Positions 18,948 through 26,739 of a stretch of DNA of 64,000 bases are shown here, in pieces (position 1 is the stretch's first letter; every line of letters starts with the position of its first letter). The position numbers and the translations under genes are program-made. A model generated the notes under the pieces. The model saw only the letters and a list, made by a program, of their open reading frames with translations, did not search any database and had not been told where the DNA came from. The DNA is from Pararhodobacter aggregans (lineage in GTDB: Bacteria; Pseudomonadota; Alphaproteobacteria; Rhodobacterales; Rhodobacteraceae). The DNA is taken from contig NZ_QDDR01000009.1 in NCBI RefSeq assembly GCF_003075525.1, positions 186,001-250,000 of the forward strand, given 5' to 3'.

Positions 18948-19340
18948 ATGCCCCGCATGATCTTCGTCAACCTGCCCGTCGCCGACCTGCCGAAATCCAT
19001 GTCTTTCTGGCGCGCGCTGGGCTTCGATTTCAACCTCGACTACACGGACGAGACGGCGGCCTGCCTGGTGCTGTCGGACACGATCTTCGCCATGCTGCTG
19101 ACCCACGACAAGTTCCGCGGCTTTGCCCGGCGCGAACCGGCCGACACCGCCACCCACCGCGAGGCGCTGATCGCCCTGTCGCTGGACAGCCGCGACGACG
19201 TGGACCGCATCGTCGAGGCCGCCTTGGCCCATGGCGGCGCCGCGCATGGCGAGGCGATGGACCACGGTTTCATGTATTACCGCCCCTTCACCGACCCGGA
19301 CGGCCACGTTTGGGAACTGACCTATTTCCCGGCCGCCTGA
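18948..19340 (+). CDS. VOC (glyoxalase/bleomycin resistance-like) family protein
   Basis: A 130-aa protein with the paired beta-alpha-beta-beta-beta modules of the vicinal-oxygen-chelate fold. It starts MPRMIFVNLPVADLPKSMSF and ends YRPFTDPDGHVWELTYFPA, the last part carrying the usual metal-site Glu region. GGGAGAG precedes the ATG. It is the first gene of a five-gene operon with a RibD-type reductase, ArsR and two SRPBCC genes, a combination often found in uncharacterised stress or small-molecule modules. The substrate is unknown. Confidence 0.88.
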   Translation: MPRMIFVNLPVADLPKSMSFWRALGFDFNLDYTDETAACLVLSDTIFAMLLTHDKFRGFARREPADTATHREALIALSLDSRDDVDRIVEAALAHGGAAHGEAMDHGFMYYRPFTDPDGHVWELTYFPAA

Positions 19341-19341
19341 C

Positions 19342-19983
19342 ATGTCCCTGATCCGCGTGGAAAGTTTCACCGTCTCGGCCGATGGTTACGGCGCCGGGCG
19401 CGACCAGTCGCTTGAGGCACCGATGGGCGTGAACGCGCAGGGGTTGCACGGCTGGGCCTTCCAGACCCGCACCTTCCGGGCGATGTTCGGACAGGAGGGC
19501 GGCTCGGAGGGCGCGGATGACCGCATCGCCCGCCGGGGGTTCGAGACTATCGGCGCCTGGGTCATGGGGCGGCACATGTTCACCCACGAACGCGGGCCCT
19601 GGTCGGACTCGGACTGGCGCGGATGGTGGGGGGAAACCCCACCCTACCATTGCCCGGTCTTCGTGCTGACCCACCACGCCCGGCCCGACCTGCGCGTCGC
19701 CGATACCACCTTCCATTTCGTGACCGGGGGGCTGGAAACCGCGCTGACCCGGGCGAAAGCGGCGGCGCGGGGGCAGGACGTGCGCCTCGGCGGCGGGGTC
19801 GCCACGCTGCGCGAGGGCTTCACCCGGGGCCTGATCGACCGCGCCCATATCGCGGTCTCGCCGGTCCTGCTGGGCGGGGGGGAATCGCTGTGGCAGGACC
19901 TCGACCTCCCCGCACTGGGCTACCAGGTCACGGAAACCCTGCCCACCGAGCACGCCACCCACCTGACCCTGATGCGCGGATGA
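19342..19983 (+). CDS. Dihydrofolate reductase-like (RibD C-terminal) protein
   Basis: A 213-aa protein of the RibD_C/DHFR-like fold. It has SVSADGYGAG-type N-terminal motif variants, the family-typical DWRGWWGETPPYHCPVFVLTHH, and near the end RLGGGVATLREGFTRGLIDR and SPVLLGGGESLW. These are NADPH-binding reductase folds; true DHFR activity is unlikely. It starts 1 nt after the VOC stop and overlaps the arsR start (ATGA), so all are tightly coupled. Confidence 0.85.
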   Translation: MSLIRVESFTVSADGYGAGRDQSLEAPMGVNAQGLHGWAFQTRTFRAMFGQEGGSEGADDRIARRGFETIGAWVMGRHMFTHERGPWSDSDWRGWWGETPPYHCPVFVLTHHARPDLRVADTTFHFVTGGLETALTRAKAAARGQDVRLGGGVATLREGFTRGLIDRAHIAVSPVLLGGGESLWQDLDLPALGYQVTETLPTEHATHLTLMRG

Positions 19984-20330
19984 GCGCCGAGCCGCGCCTC
20001 GACGCCCTGTTCCAGGCCCTTGCCGATCCGACGCGGCGGGCCATCCTGTCGCAACTGGCGCTCGGCCCCGCCAGCGTCAGCGATCTGGCGCAGCCCTTCG
20101 ACATGGCGCTGCCCTCGCTGATGGGCCACCTGCGCAAGCTGGAGGACGCGGGGCTGATCGACACGAAAAAGGACGGCCGCGTCCGCACCTGCGCCATCGT
20201 GCCCGAGGCCTTCGCCCCGGTGCGTGGCTGGCTGGATGAGCAACGCGCCCTGTGGGAGGGGCGGCTGGACCGGCTGGAAGACTACGTCCTGCAATTGATG
20301 AAGGAGAGACGCGATGATTCTGGATCCTGA
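19980..20330 (+). CDS. ArsR-family transcriptional regulator (SRPBCC-associated type)
   Basis: A 116-aa winged-helix protein. LFQALADPTRRAILSQLALG and the recognition region LPSLMGHLRKLEDAGLIDTKK are typical. It has no Cys pair of metal-sensing ArsR proteins. It belongs to the group that sits next to SRPBCC/AHSA1 genes. It overlaps the next gene by 17 nt. The palindromes around the operon promoter are its likely operators, which implies autoregulation. The inducer is unknown. Confidence 0.9.
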   Translation: MSAEPRLDALFQALADPTRRAILSQLALGPASVSDLAQPFDMALPSLMGHLRKLEDAGLIDTKKDGRVRTCAIVPEAFAPVRGWLDEQRALWEGRLDRLEDYVLQLMKERRDDSGS

Positions 20331-20787
20331 AACCGACCTGAAACTCACCCGCACGCTCAACGCCCCCCGCGCCCTGCTCTGGGATTGCTGGACCAAGCCC
20401 GAGCATCTGGTGCATTGGTTCGTCCCGCGGCCGCACAAGGTCACGGCCTGCGAGCTGGATGTCCGGCCCGGCGGCAAGTGCAACACCACTTTCGAAGTGG
20501 ACGGCACCGAAATGCCCAACAACGGCGTCTATCTGGAGGTGATCCCGGGCGAGAAGCTGGTCTTCACCGACACCTATACCGAAGGCTGGAAACCCAGCCC
20601 CGAGCCCTTCATGACCGCCATCATCACCTTCGAGGATGCGGGCGAGGGCAGGACCACCTACACCGCCATCGCCCGCCACCGGAATCCCGAGAGTGCCAAG
20701 CAGCACGCCGACATGGGCTTTTATGACGGCTGGGGCACAGTCGCCACGCAGCTTGAGGAATACGCGCAGGGGCTGGCCGCGAAATGA
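20314..20787 (+). CDS. SRPBCC (AHSA1-type) domain protein
   Basis: A 157-aa protein. It begins MILDPETDLKLTRTLNAPRA, followed by the typical LLWDCWTKPEHLVHWFVPRP segment and a C-terminal helix ending WGTVATQLEEYAQGLAAK. The SRPBCC fold makes a deep hydrophobic ligand pocket. Here it overlaps the ArsR regulator and the following double SRPBCC gene (ATGA), so it is probably part of the same ligand-response unit. Confidence 0.9.
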   Translation: MILDPETDLKLTRTLNAPRALLWDCWTKPEHLVHWFVPRPHKVTACELDVRPGGKCNTTFEVDGTEMPNNGVYLEVIPGEKLVFTDTYTEGWKPSPEPFMTAIITFEDAGEGRTTYTAIARHRNPESAKQHADMGFYDGWGTVATQLEEYAQGLAAK

Positions 20788-21656
20788 CCAGCCGCTTCGC
20801 CACCCTCGTCTTCGAGCGTCATGTCGCGGCCCCGCCCTCGGCGCTGTGGCACGCCTGGATCAGCCCCGCGGCCCGCGCCCTGTGGTCGGCGCCGAATGAG
20901 GCGGTGACGGTCGAATACCTCTCGGCCGATCCCCGTATCGGCGGCGAGGAGCTGTCGCTCTGCAAGGTCGAGGGGCAACCCGACATCGCCTGCGCCATCC
21001 GCTGGCTGGCGCTGGAACCGAACCGGCGCAGCGTCAATACCGAGGTGATCGGCTGCGACGGGGTGATGCTGTCGGCGGCGCTGGTCACCGCCGACCTGCT
21101 GTCCCAGGGCGAGGGCGCGGCGCTGAAGCTGACCGTGCAGCTGAGTTCGCTGGCCGAGGATATGGAGCAGGGCTATCAGCAGGGCTTCGGCGCGGGGCTC
21201 GACAACCTCGTCGCCGTCGCCCACCGGACGATGGTGCTGGAGCGCGTCATCGCCGCGCCGCCCGCGCTGGTCTGGGAGGCCTGGACCGATCCCAAGGCGC
21301 TGCCGCTCTGGTGGGGCCCCGAGGGGTTTTCCTGCCGGACGCAGCGCATCGACCTGCGGGCCGGGGGCGAGTGGGTCTTCGACATGATCGGGCCGGACGG
21401 GACGGTGTTTCCCAACCACCACAAGATCAGCCGCCACGACGCGCTGGAACGCATCGACTATACCCTGCATTGGGGCGAGGATGGGCCGAAACACGCCGAT
21501 GCCTCGGCCCTGTTTCAGGATCTGGGCGGCAAGACCAAAGTTTCGCTCTGCATGACCTTCAGCACGCAGGACGAGCACGATCAGGCCAAGGGCTTCGGCG
21601 CCTATGAGCTGGGCTTGCAGACGCTCGACAAACTCGCCCGCCACCTCGGCGTCTGA
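20784..21656 (+). CDS. Double SRPBCC (two AHSA1-type domains) protein
   Basis: A 290-aa protein of two SRPBCC domains in tandem. Domain 1 (about 1-140) begins ATLVFERHVAAPPSALWHAW; domain 2 (about 148-290) begins MVLERVIAAPPALVWEAW. The second copy keeps the fuller motif set (LPLWWGPEGFSCR), while the first is more diverged. Single-domain AHSA1 proteins are about 150 aa, so this is an internal duplication or fusion. It is the last gene of the ArsR operon and converges on the photolyase-like gene with no gap. Confidence 0.88.
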   Translation: MTSRFATLVFERHVAAPPSALWHAWISPAARALWSAPNEAVTVEYLSADPRIGGEELSLCKVEGQPDIACAIRWLALEPNRRSVNTEVIGCDGVMLSAALVTADLLSQGEGAALKLTVQLSSLAEDMEQGYQQGFGAGLDNLVAVAHRTMVLERVIAAPPALVWEAWTDPKALPLWWGPEGFSCRTQRIDLRAGGEWVFDMIGPDGTVFPNHHKISRHDALERIDYTLHWGEDGPKHADASALFQDLGGKTKVSLCMTFSTQDEHDQAKGFGAYELGLQTLDKLARHLGV

Positions 21657-22964
21657 CTACAGGTCCAGCGCCATCTGCGTCCCGTCCCCCCGCCGCCGCG
21701 CGGGGCGCTGCGGCCCCTCGATCAGCGGGTCGAGGCCGGGGCGCGACCGGGGCGGCGCCAGTCGCGCCCGCATCAGCCGCGCCTCGCGCGTGGCATTCGC
21801 GGGATCGACCACCGGCTCGGGATAGCGCCCGGCCAGCAGGCGCCGCGCCGGGGGCCAGAGCCAGGGGGCGTGCAGATGCGCGGCGGGCACCCGCTGGAGT
21901 TCCGGCAACCAGCGACGGAGGAAGGCGCCCTCCGGGTCGAGCCGGCGCCCCAGCGCCACCGGATCGGGCACCCGCCCCTCGCCCGCGCGGGCGATCTCGC
22001 GCCACAGGATCGCCGGGTCGTGATCGGTGGAGAGCCGCGCCAGATGCAGGCCGACCGCGGCCGGGTCCAGCCCCAGATGGTGCAGCCCGACCGCGGCCAG
22101 CAGCCCCCGCGACGGCCCGTCGAGCCAGCCGCCCGCCGCCAGCGCCCGCATCGCCGCGTCGATATAGGGCAGGCCCGTCTCGCCCCGCGCCCAGGGTCCA
22201 CGATCCGCCAGCCCCTCGGGTTCGTCCGGCACCGCCGCCAGCGCCGCTGCCCGCCTGCCCAGTTGCAGGCCCAGCGCCCGGCCCCGGGCCGAGCCCGCCA
22301 CCGCCGCCCGCACCTCACGCGCCGACACCAGGCCGAAGGCCAGATAGGGCGACAGCCGTGATCCGGTCCGTTCCGCCATCAGCGCGGTGGCCTGCGACGG
22401 CGCATAACCCTCGCCCCGCGCCTCCAGCCAGCCCTGCAACAACGCGAGCCCCGCCGCCCGCCCGCCCGGCTGGCGGAAGCGGCAGGGATCCTCGGCCAGC
22501 CCCAGCGCCCGCATGCCGGGCAAGGCGCCGGTCCCCTCGGCCACCGGCGGCAGGACCGGCGCGGGCAGGACGGCGCCCTGACCCTCGGCCAGTTCCAGCC
22601 AGTCCAGCCCCCGGCCCCGGGCCCAGTCGCGCACCCGGGCGAATCGCGCCCGCGCAAGGGCGTTGCCGGTCTCGGGATGGGTCACGATGCGGGTGAAGCG
22701 ATGCTTGGCCTGCAGGCGCGCCAGAACCTCGACCGCCTCGCCCGCCCGCAGGATCAGCGGCTGGCCGGCCCGCGCCAGATCCTCGCGCAGCGAGCGCAGC
22801 GATTCCTCCAGAAACGCGAAATGTCGGCCGGACGCATCTGCCCCCGCCCAGAGATCGGGCTCGGCCACATAGACCGGCAACACCGGCCCCTCGGCCGCGG
22901 CCCGGGTCAGCGCGGGGTGGTCATCGACCCTCAGGTCGCGCCGGAACCAGACGAGAGACAGCAT
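21657..22964 (-). CDS. Divergent cryptochrome/photolyase-family protein
   Basis: A 435-aa protein. The N-terminal alpha/beta domain is clear (LVWFRRDLRVDDHPAL). In the FAD half, RLSPYLAFGLVSAREV and GETGLPYIDAAMRALAAGGW are kept, and RRWLPELQRVPA matches the C-terminal block. The WREF-like segment and the GWMHNR-x-RM flavin-contact block are replaced (GWLDGPSRGLL), and the usual WQW segment is missing. It may have lost DNA repair, bind FAD differently, or work as a light sensor. It is monocistronic. Confidence 0.8.
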   Translation of the reverse strand: MLSLVWFRRDLRVDDHPALTRAAAEGPVLPVYVAEPDLWAGADASGRHFAFLEESLRSLREDLARAGQPLILRAGEAVEVLARLQAKHRFTRIVTHPETGNALARARFARVRDWARGRGLDWLELAEGQGAVLPAPVLPPVAEGTGALPGMRALGLAEDPCRFRQPGGRAAGLALLQGWLEARGEGYAPSQATALMAERTGSRLSPYLAFGLVSAREVRAAVAGSARGRALGLQLGRRAAALAAVPDEPEGLADRGPWARGETGLPYIDAAMRALAAGGWLDGPSRGLLAAVGLHHLGLDPAAVGLHLARLSTDHDPAILWREIARAGEGRVPDPVALGRRLDPEGAFLRRWLPELQRVPAAHLHAPWLWPPARRLLAGRYPEPVVDPANATREARLMRARLAPPRSRPGLDPLIEGPQRPARRRGDGTQMALDL

Positions 22965-23139
22965 GCGGGGACCGAACAGCGAAGCAGATGTTCATGGTTT
23001 ACCCCCTGCGCGCCCCGCTCTGCAACCCCGCCGCATCACCGCCCCGGAAGAAACCGCAAACCACCCTCGGAGGGCCGCAATCTCGCCCGAAAGCACCGCT
23101 CAATTAACCACGAAGCAAAACCGCACGGAGACCCCGCCC

Positions 23140-23298
23140 ATGACCTTCTCGCAAGCCGCCCTCGACTTCCTCGGCCAGGCCGTGAAACTGCCGCTCAACC
23201 TCTTTGCCGAGGACGAGCAGCGGGTCTTCGAACGCCTCGACGACCTGCACCGCCACCTGCCGGACACGCTGCCGGAAAAGCGGTTCTTCAAGCATTGA
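23140..23298 (+). CDS. 52-aa hypothetical protein
   Basis: The short product starts MTFSQAALDFLGQAVKLPLN and ends LPDTLPEKRFFKH. GGAG lies 9 nt before the ATG. It is amphipathic and helical without a clear membrane segment. It converges on mipZ with a 3-nt gap between stops. The frame extends upstream to 22963, but that part is Pro/Arg-rich and has no SD. No family is recognised. Confidence 0.6.
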   Translation: MTFSQAALDFLGQAVKLPLNLFAEDEQRVFERLDDLHRHLPDTLPEKRFFKH

Positions 23299-23301
23299 GG
23301 G

Positions 23302-24111
23302 TCAGACGCTGACCTGAAGGCCCGGCAGGCGCAGCGCGGTCAAGAGATCGCGCAATTCCTGCCGTGCGGCGACGTTCGAGATGTTCATCTGCTCGACGCC
23401 GGTATCCTTCAGATCGAGCAGCGTTAGCCCGCGCGGGAACAGTTCGCGGAAGATCACGCGCTCGGAAAACCCGGGCGCCACGCGGAAGCCGATGCGCTTG
23501 GACAGGGCGTCCAGCGCCTCGCCGACCTTGCGCTTGTTGTGCATCTGCTGCGCGCCCAGACGGTTGCGCAGCACGATCCAGTCAATCGGCTTCAGCCCGG
23601 CCTTGGCGCGCAGCTGCCGCGCCTGCCAGACCATCTCGGCATAGATCGAGGGGCCCAGCACCGCGTTGGTGTTCGGGTCGATCCGCGCCAGCAGGTCGAA
23701 ATCGACGAAACTGTCGTTCATCGGCGTGATGAGCGTATCGGCCAGCGAATGCGCCACCTGGCTCAGCCGTGTATGGCTGCCGGGGCAGTCGATGACGATG
23801 AAATCGCTGGCCTCGTCGAGGCCCGCCATCGCCTCGGACAGGCGGTGGTCGTTGATGTTCTCGCCCGCGGGCAGGCTGGCCGGGTCGATGGCGGGCAGCT
23901 CGCGGTAGACCGGGCTGGGCAGGGTGATCCCCTCGCGCGCGCAGAAGGCGTTGCGGTTCTCGACATAGCGGCCGAAGGTCCGCTGCCGGACATCGAGGTC
24001 CAGCGCCCCCACCCGGTGCCCCATCCGCGCCAGAGCCGTTGCAATATGCATGGCGGTCGTGGACTTGCCCGACCCGCCCTTCTCGTTGCCGGTGACGATG
24101 ATATGCGCCAC
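23302..24111 (-). CDS. mipZ: Division-plane positioning ATPase MipZ
   Basis: A 269-aa ParA/MinD-type P-loop ATPase with the deviant Walker A KGGSGKST at residues 11-18. It begins (GTG start) VAHIIVTGNEKGG, matching MipZ. The frame continues open far upstream, but that part is antisense shadow of the transporter gene. MipZ forms a gradient from ParB at the poles and inhibits FtsZ assembly, placing the division site at midcell. It is the usual FtsZ positioner in alphaproteobacteria lacking MinCD. Confidence 0.93.
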   Translation of the reverse strand: MAHIIVTGNEKGGSGKSTTAMHIATALARMGHRVGALDLDVRQRTFGRYVENRNAFCAREGITLPSPVYRELPAIDPASLPAGENINDHRLSEAMAGLDEASDFIVIDCPGSHTRLSQVAHSLADTLITPMNDSFVDFDLLARIDPNTNAVLGPSIYAEMVWQARQLRAKAGLKPIDWIVLRNRLGAQQMHNKRKVGEALDALSKRIGFRVAPGFSERVIFRELFPRGLTLLDLKDTGVEQMNISNVAARQELRDLLTALRLPGLQVSV

Positions 24112-24194
24112 GGTGTCTTCCTGCCTTTTTCCCGCCCTTCGCGGCGTCGGCGGACCATATGCCGAGGCTCCGCGCGGGGAAAGCGGAAACCCGC

Positions 24195-25379
24195 CTATTC
24201 GATGGACTGACCGAAGAGGGCGATGGCGGCGCCAAGCAGCGCCAGCGCCCCGTAAAGCCCCGCCTTGGCCTTGTTTTCCGGCCAGAACCGCGCCGCTGCG
24301 ATGGCCGATTGCGCCGCGTAATAGGCGGCAAAGGCGCGCGAGGCATAGGCGATGATCTGGAACACATCCGCGGCCCAGGTCAGCCCCAGCCCCACCGCCG
24401 CGGTCAAGGCATAGGCCTGCCGCGTGCTGATGCGCTTGCGGCTCAGTTCCTCGATCAGCCCGCCCGAGCCGCCGGTATCCGCCACCGCCGCCGAGAATTG
24501 CGCCGCCAGCGCCGCGGCGACCAGCACGAAGGGCAGGACCGGGGCGACGGCGCCCATCATGTCCACGATGGCCGTCTCGCTCAGCGCGATGCCGGCGGGG
24601 TCGAAGGCATAGGTGACCAGGGCGATATAGACCAGATAGATCAGGGTCGAGGCGATCTGCGCCCAGCGCATGGAGCGGATCCGCACCTCGGCCCCGTAGT
24701 CGCGGCCCAGATAGCGCGAGGTCTCGAACCCCTGCACGGTGACGATCATGCCGAAGCCGAGGGTCAGCGCCGCCAGCCCCGTCTCGCTGGCCGGGGCGAA
24801 GATCAGGCCGCCCCCGGCCGCCTTGCCAGCGGTAAAGACGGCCAGCGCCAGCACCAGCCCGGCGATGATGGCGAGTTTCAGCGCAACGCTCGCGTATTCC
24901 ATCCGCTCCAGCACGGCAAAGCCGCGGGTCCAGCCGACAATCAGGATCACCGCATAGACCGCGGTGGTCACCGCCCGCGCCGCCAGCGGCGACTCGAAGG
25001 GCGTGAGCGAGACGGCGAAACTGCCCAGGAGGTTCAGGTAATAGGCGACCGAGATCATATAGGCGAAGCCCAGCAGCGCCGAGGCCGTGCTTTCGGCCCA
25101 GGCGGGACCGGCGGCGCCCTGCGTCTCGATGGCGCGGATGTTGTCGCGGATCGCCCTGCCGAAGGCCCAGGCCACCAGGCACAGCAGCGCCATCGCCAGC
25201 GGCGCCCAGCCGCCATAGGCGTGGTTCAAGAGCGGCCCCAGCACCAGAAAGCCCGAGCCGATGATCGAGGCCAAGGGCGTCACCATGGCCCGCCAGACCT
25301 CGGCCCGGCGCAGGCGCGGCAGCCACAGCAGGGCCAGGACGACGGCAATGGTGGCCAGAATGGCGAGGTTCAGGATCAT
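24195..25379 (-). CDS. APC-superfamily membrane transporter
   Basis: A 394-aa protein with about 11 transmembrane helices. IIGSGFLVLGPLLNHAYGGWAP near the N-terminus is the unwound-helix Gly motif of the amino acid-polyamine-cation fold, and GMIVTVQGFETSRYLG (about residue 215) is like the helix 6 region. The substrate cannot be assigned. It is shorter than typical 430-480 aa APC carriers. It precedes mipZ on the same strand by about 80 nt. Confidence 0.75.
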   Translation of the reverse strand: MILNLAILATIAVVLALLWLPRLRRAEVWRAMVTPLASIIGSGFLVLGPLLNHAYGGWAPLAMALLCLVAWAFGRAIRDNIRAIETQGAAGPAWAESTASALLGFAYMISVAYYLNLLGSFAVSLTPFESPLAARAVTTAVYAVILIVGWTRGFAVLERMEYASVALKLAIIAGLVLALAVFTAGKAAGGGLIFAPASETGLAALTLGFGMIVTVQGFETSRYLGRDYGAEVRIRSMRWAQIASTLIYLVYIALVTYAFDPAGIALSETAIVDMMGAVAPVLPFVLVAAALAAQFSAAVADTGGSGGLIEELSRKRISTRQAYALTAAVGLGLTWAADVFQIIAYASRAFAAYYAAQSAIAAARFWPENKAKAGLYGALALLGAAIALFGQSIE

Positions 25380-25397
25380 CGCCCCCCCGAAATGCGA

Positions 25398-25423
25398 AAC
25401 GCCGCTACGGATGTAGCGGCGTT
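25398..25423 (-). terminator. Terminator hairpin after rpmE
   Basis: A perfect 11-bp stem (AACGCCGCTAC / GTAGCGGCGTT) with a 4-nt loop, read on the minus strand 24 nt after the rpmE stop and followed by TTTCGC. It insulates the ribosomal genes from the transporter. Confidence 0.85.
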
Positions 25424-25446
25424 CCGGGATCTTGGCGAGGGTCGGC

Positions 25447-25668
25447 TCAGAAGCCGAGGCCCGCGTACTTGTTCTTGAACTTCGACACGCGGCCGCCGGT
25501 GTCCATCAGGCGCGAGGTGCCGCCGGTCCAGGCCGGGTGCACCGAGGGGTCGATGTCCAGCGCCATGGTGTCGCCTTCCTTGCCCCAGGTCGACATCATC
25601 TGCACGATGGTGCCGTCGACAAGCTTGACGTTGATCAGGTGGTAATCGGGGTGGATCGAGGCTTTCAT
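25447..25668 (-). CDS. rpmE: 50S ribosomal protein bL31
   Basis: A 73-aa protein with the bL31 start [20 protein letters not shown] and the conserved [11 protein letters not shown] and YAGLGF end. It has no CxxC zinc pairs, so it is the zinc-independent form. It follows rplS by 11 nt on the minus strand. Confidence 0.96.
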   Translation of the reverse strand: MKASIHPDYHLINVKLVDGTIVQMMSTWGKEGDTMALDIDPSVHPAWTGGTSRLMDTGGRVSKFKNKYAGLGF

Positions 25669-25679
25669 CGTCCGGTTCC

Positions 25680-26060
25680 TTACGCGTCGCTGCCCATCGG
25701 GCGGTAGTTGGTTTTCTCGGCGATACGGGCCGACTTGCCGCGGCGATCGCGCAGGTAGTACAGCTTGGCGCGACGGACCTTGCCGCGGCGGACCACGGTG
25801 ATCGAGTCGATGTTGGTCGAATAGAGCGGGAACATCCGCTCGACGCCTTCGCCGAACGAGATCTTGCGCACGGTGAACGAGGCGCCGATGCCCTTGCCGC
25901 CCGAGCGGCCGATGCAGACGCCTTCGAAGGCCTGCACGCGCGACCGGGTGCCTTCGGTCACTTTATAGCCGATGCGAACGGTGTCGCCGGCCTTGAAATC
26001 CGGGATTTCCTTGCCGAGCGCAGCGATCTGCTCGGCTTCGAGTTCCGCGATCAGGTTCAT
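25680..26060 (-). CDS. rplS: 50S ribosomal protein bL19
   Basis: A 126-aa protein starting [20 protein letters not shown] with AGGAGAG just upstream; the family core [14 protein letters not shown] is present. bL19 sits at the 30S/50S interface. In many bacteria it follows rimM-trmD; here neither is upstream in the window, and the gene has its own candidate promoter and about a 200-nt leader. Confidence 0.97.
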   Translation of the reverse strand: MNLIAELEAEQIAALGKEIPDFKAGDTVRIGYKVTEGTRSRVQAFEGVCIGRSGGKGIGASFTVRKISFGEGVERMFPLYSTNIDSITVVRRGKVRRAKLYYLRDRRGKSARIAEKTNYRPMGSDA

Positions 26061-26079
26061 CTGATCTCTCCTATGATGC

Positions 26080-26096
26080 TCACGGTTGCTCCGTGA
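26080..26096 (-). promoter_or_regulatory. Leader stem-loop just upstream of rplS
   Basis: TCACGG and CCGTGA form a 6-bp stem with a 5-nt loop, 20-36 nt before the rplS start in its mRNA. A translational control role is conjecture. Confidence 0.35.
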
Positions 26097-26266
26097 AGGT
26101 CTGTGCCGGCTCATTGCTCTGGTCGTCCACCGGATCCCGCCCGACAGGGCCGTCCGCCAGAGATGCGCGCGTCGTTCTGTACCTTCCGTGCGGGCCTGAC
26201 TCCACCGGCGCAGGCGGGGCCCAAACGAAAACGGCCCGGCGGGCGATTCCGCCCCCGGACGGGCGC

Positions 26267-26295
26267 GGTATAGGGGCTGCCGGATCAGCGGTCAA
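26267..26295 (-). promoter_or_regulatory. Candidate sigma70 promoter of rplS-rpmE
   Basis: On the minus strand TTGACC and TATACC are separated by exactly 17 nt. This predicts a transcript starting near 26260 and a leader of about 200 nt before rplS. No gene lies on this strand upstream. Confidence 0.7.
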
Positions 26296-26335
26296 GCCTT
26301 GCTGGCAAGGGGCCGGACGGGGGCGCGGCCGTCGA

Positions 26336-26351
26336 TCAACTAATAGGTTGA
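26336..26351. promoter_or_regulatory. Operator-like palindrome (TCAAC-N6-GTTGA) of the second ArsR unit
   Basis: A perfect 5-bp inverted repeat with a 6-nt A/T-rich spacer, overlapping a candidate -35 (TTGAAT, 26348-26353). A third half site GTTGA lies at 26386-26390, at the start of the arsR coding region. It is the likely target of the adjacent ArsR. Confidence 0.6.
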
Positions 26352-26382
26352 ATGATAGCCACGCCAAGCATAGATTTACCAC

Positions 26383-26739
26383 ATGGTTGAACGAGAATCA
26401 CCCCCCATGGACCAGATCTTCCACGCCCTCAGCGACGCCACCCGCCGCGCCATGCTGCGCGATCTTGCCGGGGGTGAACGCACCATCGGTGAATTGGCAG
26501 CACCCCATGCCATGACCCTCGCCGCCGCCTCCAAGCACATCAAGGTGCTGGAAAAGGCGGGGCTCATCGACCGACAGGTCCAGTGGCGCACCCATACCTG
26601 CCGGCTGAACGCAGCACCCCTCGCTGCCGCGCAGCAGGAACTCGCCTTCTACGAACGCTTCTGGACCGACCGCCTCGACACGCTGGAACGCCTGCTGCGC
26701 GAGGATGACGCCAAACCCAACACCGGAGACACGGAATGA
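26383..26739 (+). CDS. ArsR-family regulator, second SRPBCC-linked copy
   Basis: A 118-aa winged-helix protein; the core FHALSDATRRAMLRDLAGGE and TLAAASKHIKVLEKAGLIDR match ArsR proteins paired with SRPBCC genes. The first ATG (26383) fits the family's MV-x6-LD start, but it has no SD and lies only about 7 nt from a possible -10 (TAGATT, 26371-26376), so it may be leaderless. The alternative ATG at 26407 gives 110 aa. It overlaps the next gene (ATGA). Confidence 0.88.
   Translation: MVERESPPMDQIFHALSDATRRAMLRDLAGGERTIGELAAPHAMTLAAASKHIKVLEKAGLIDRQVQWRTHTCRLNAAPLAAAQQELAFYERFWTDRLDTLERLLREDDAKPNTGDTE

Noticed and set aside
19621-19650. Palindrome-like GGTGGGG...CCCCACC stretch inside the RibD-like gene, resembling the intergenic GTAGGGTGGG repeats
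   Set aside because: It encodes WWGETPPYH, which matches the family's normal WWG-x2-PPYH segment, so it is native coding sequence rather than an inserted repeat.
22963-23139. N-terminal extension of the 52-aa protein
   Set aside because: The extra 59 codons are Pro/Arg-rich and overlap the photolyase start region; the SD lies at 23140.
24112-25326. 405-codon upstream extension of the mipZ frame
   Set aside because: It is antisense-frame shadow of the transporter gene and Gly/Arg/Ala-rich; MipZ homology begins at the GTG at 24111.
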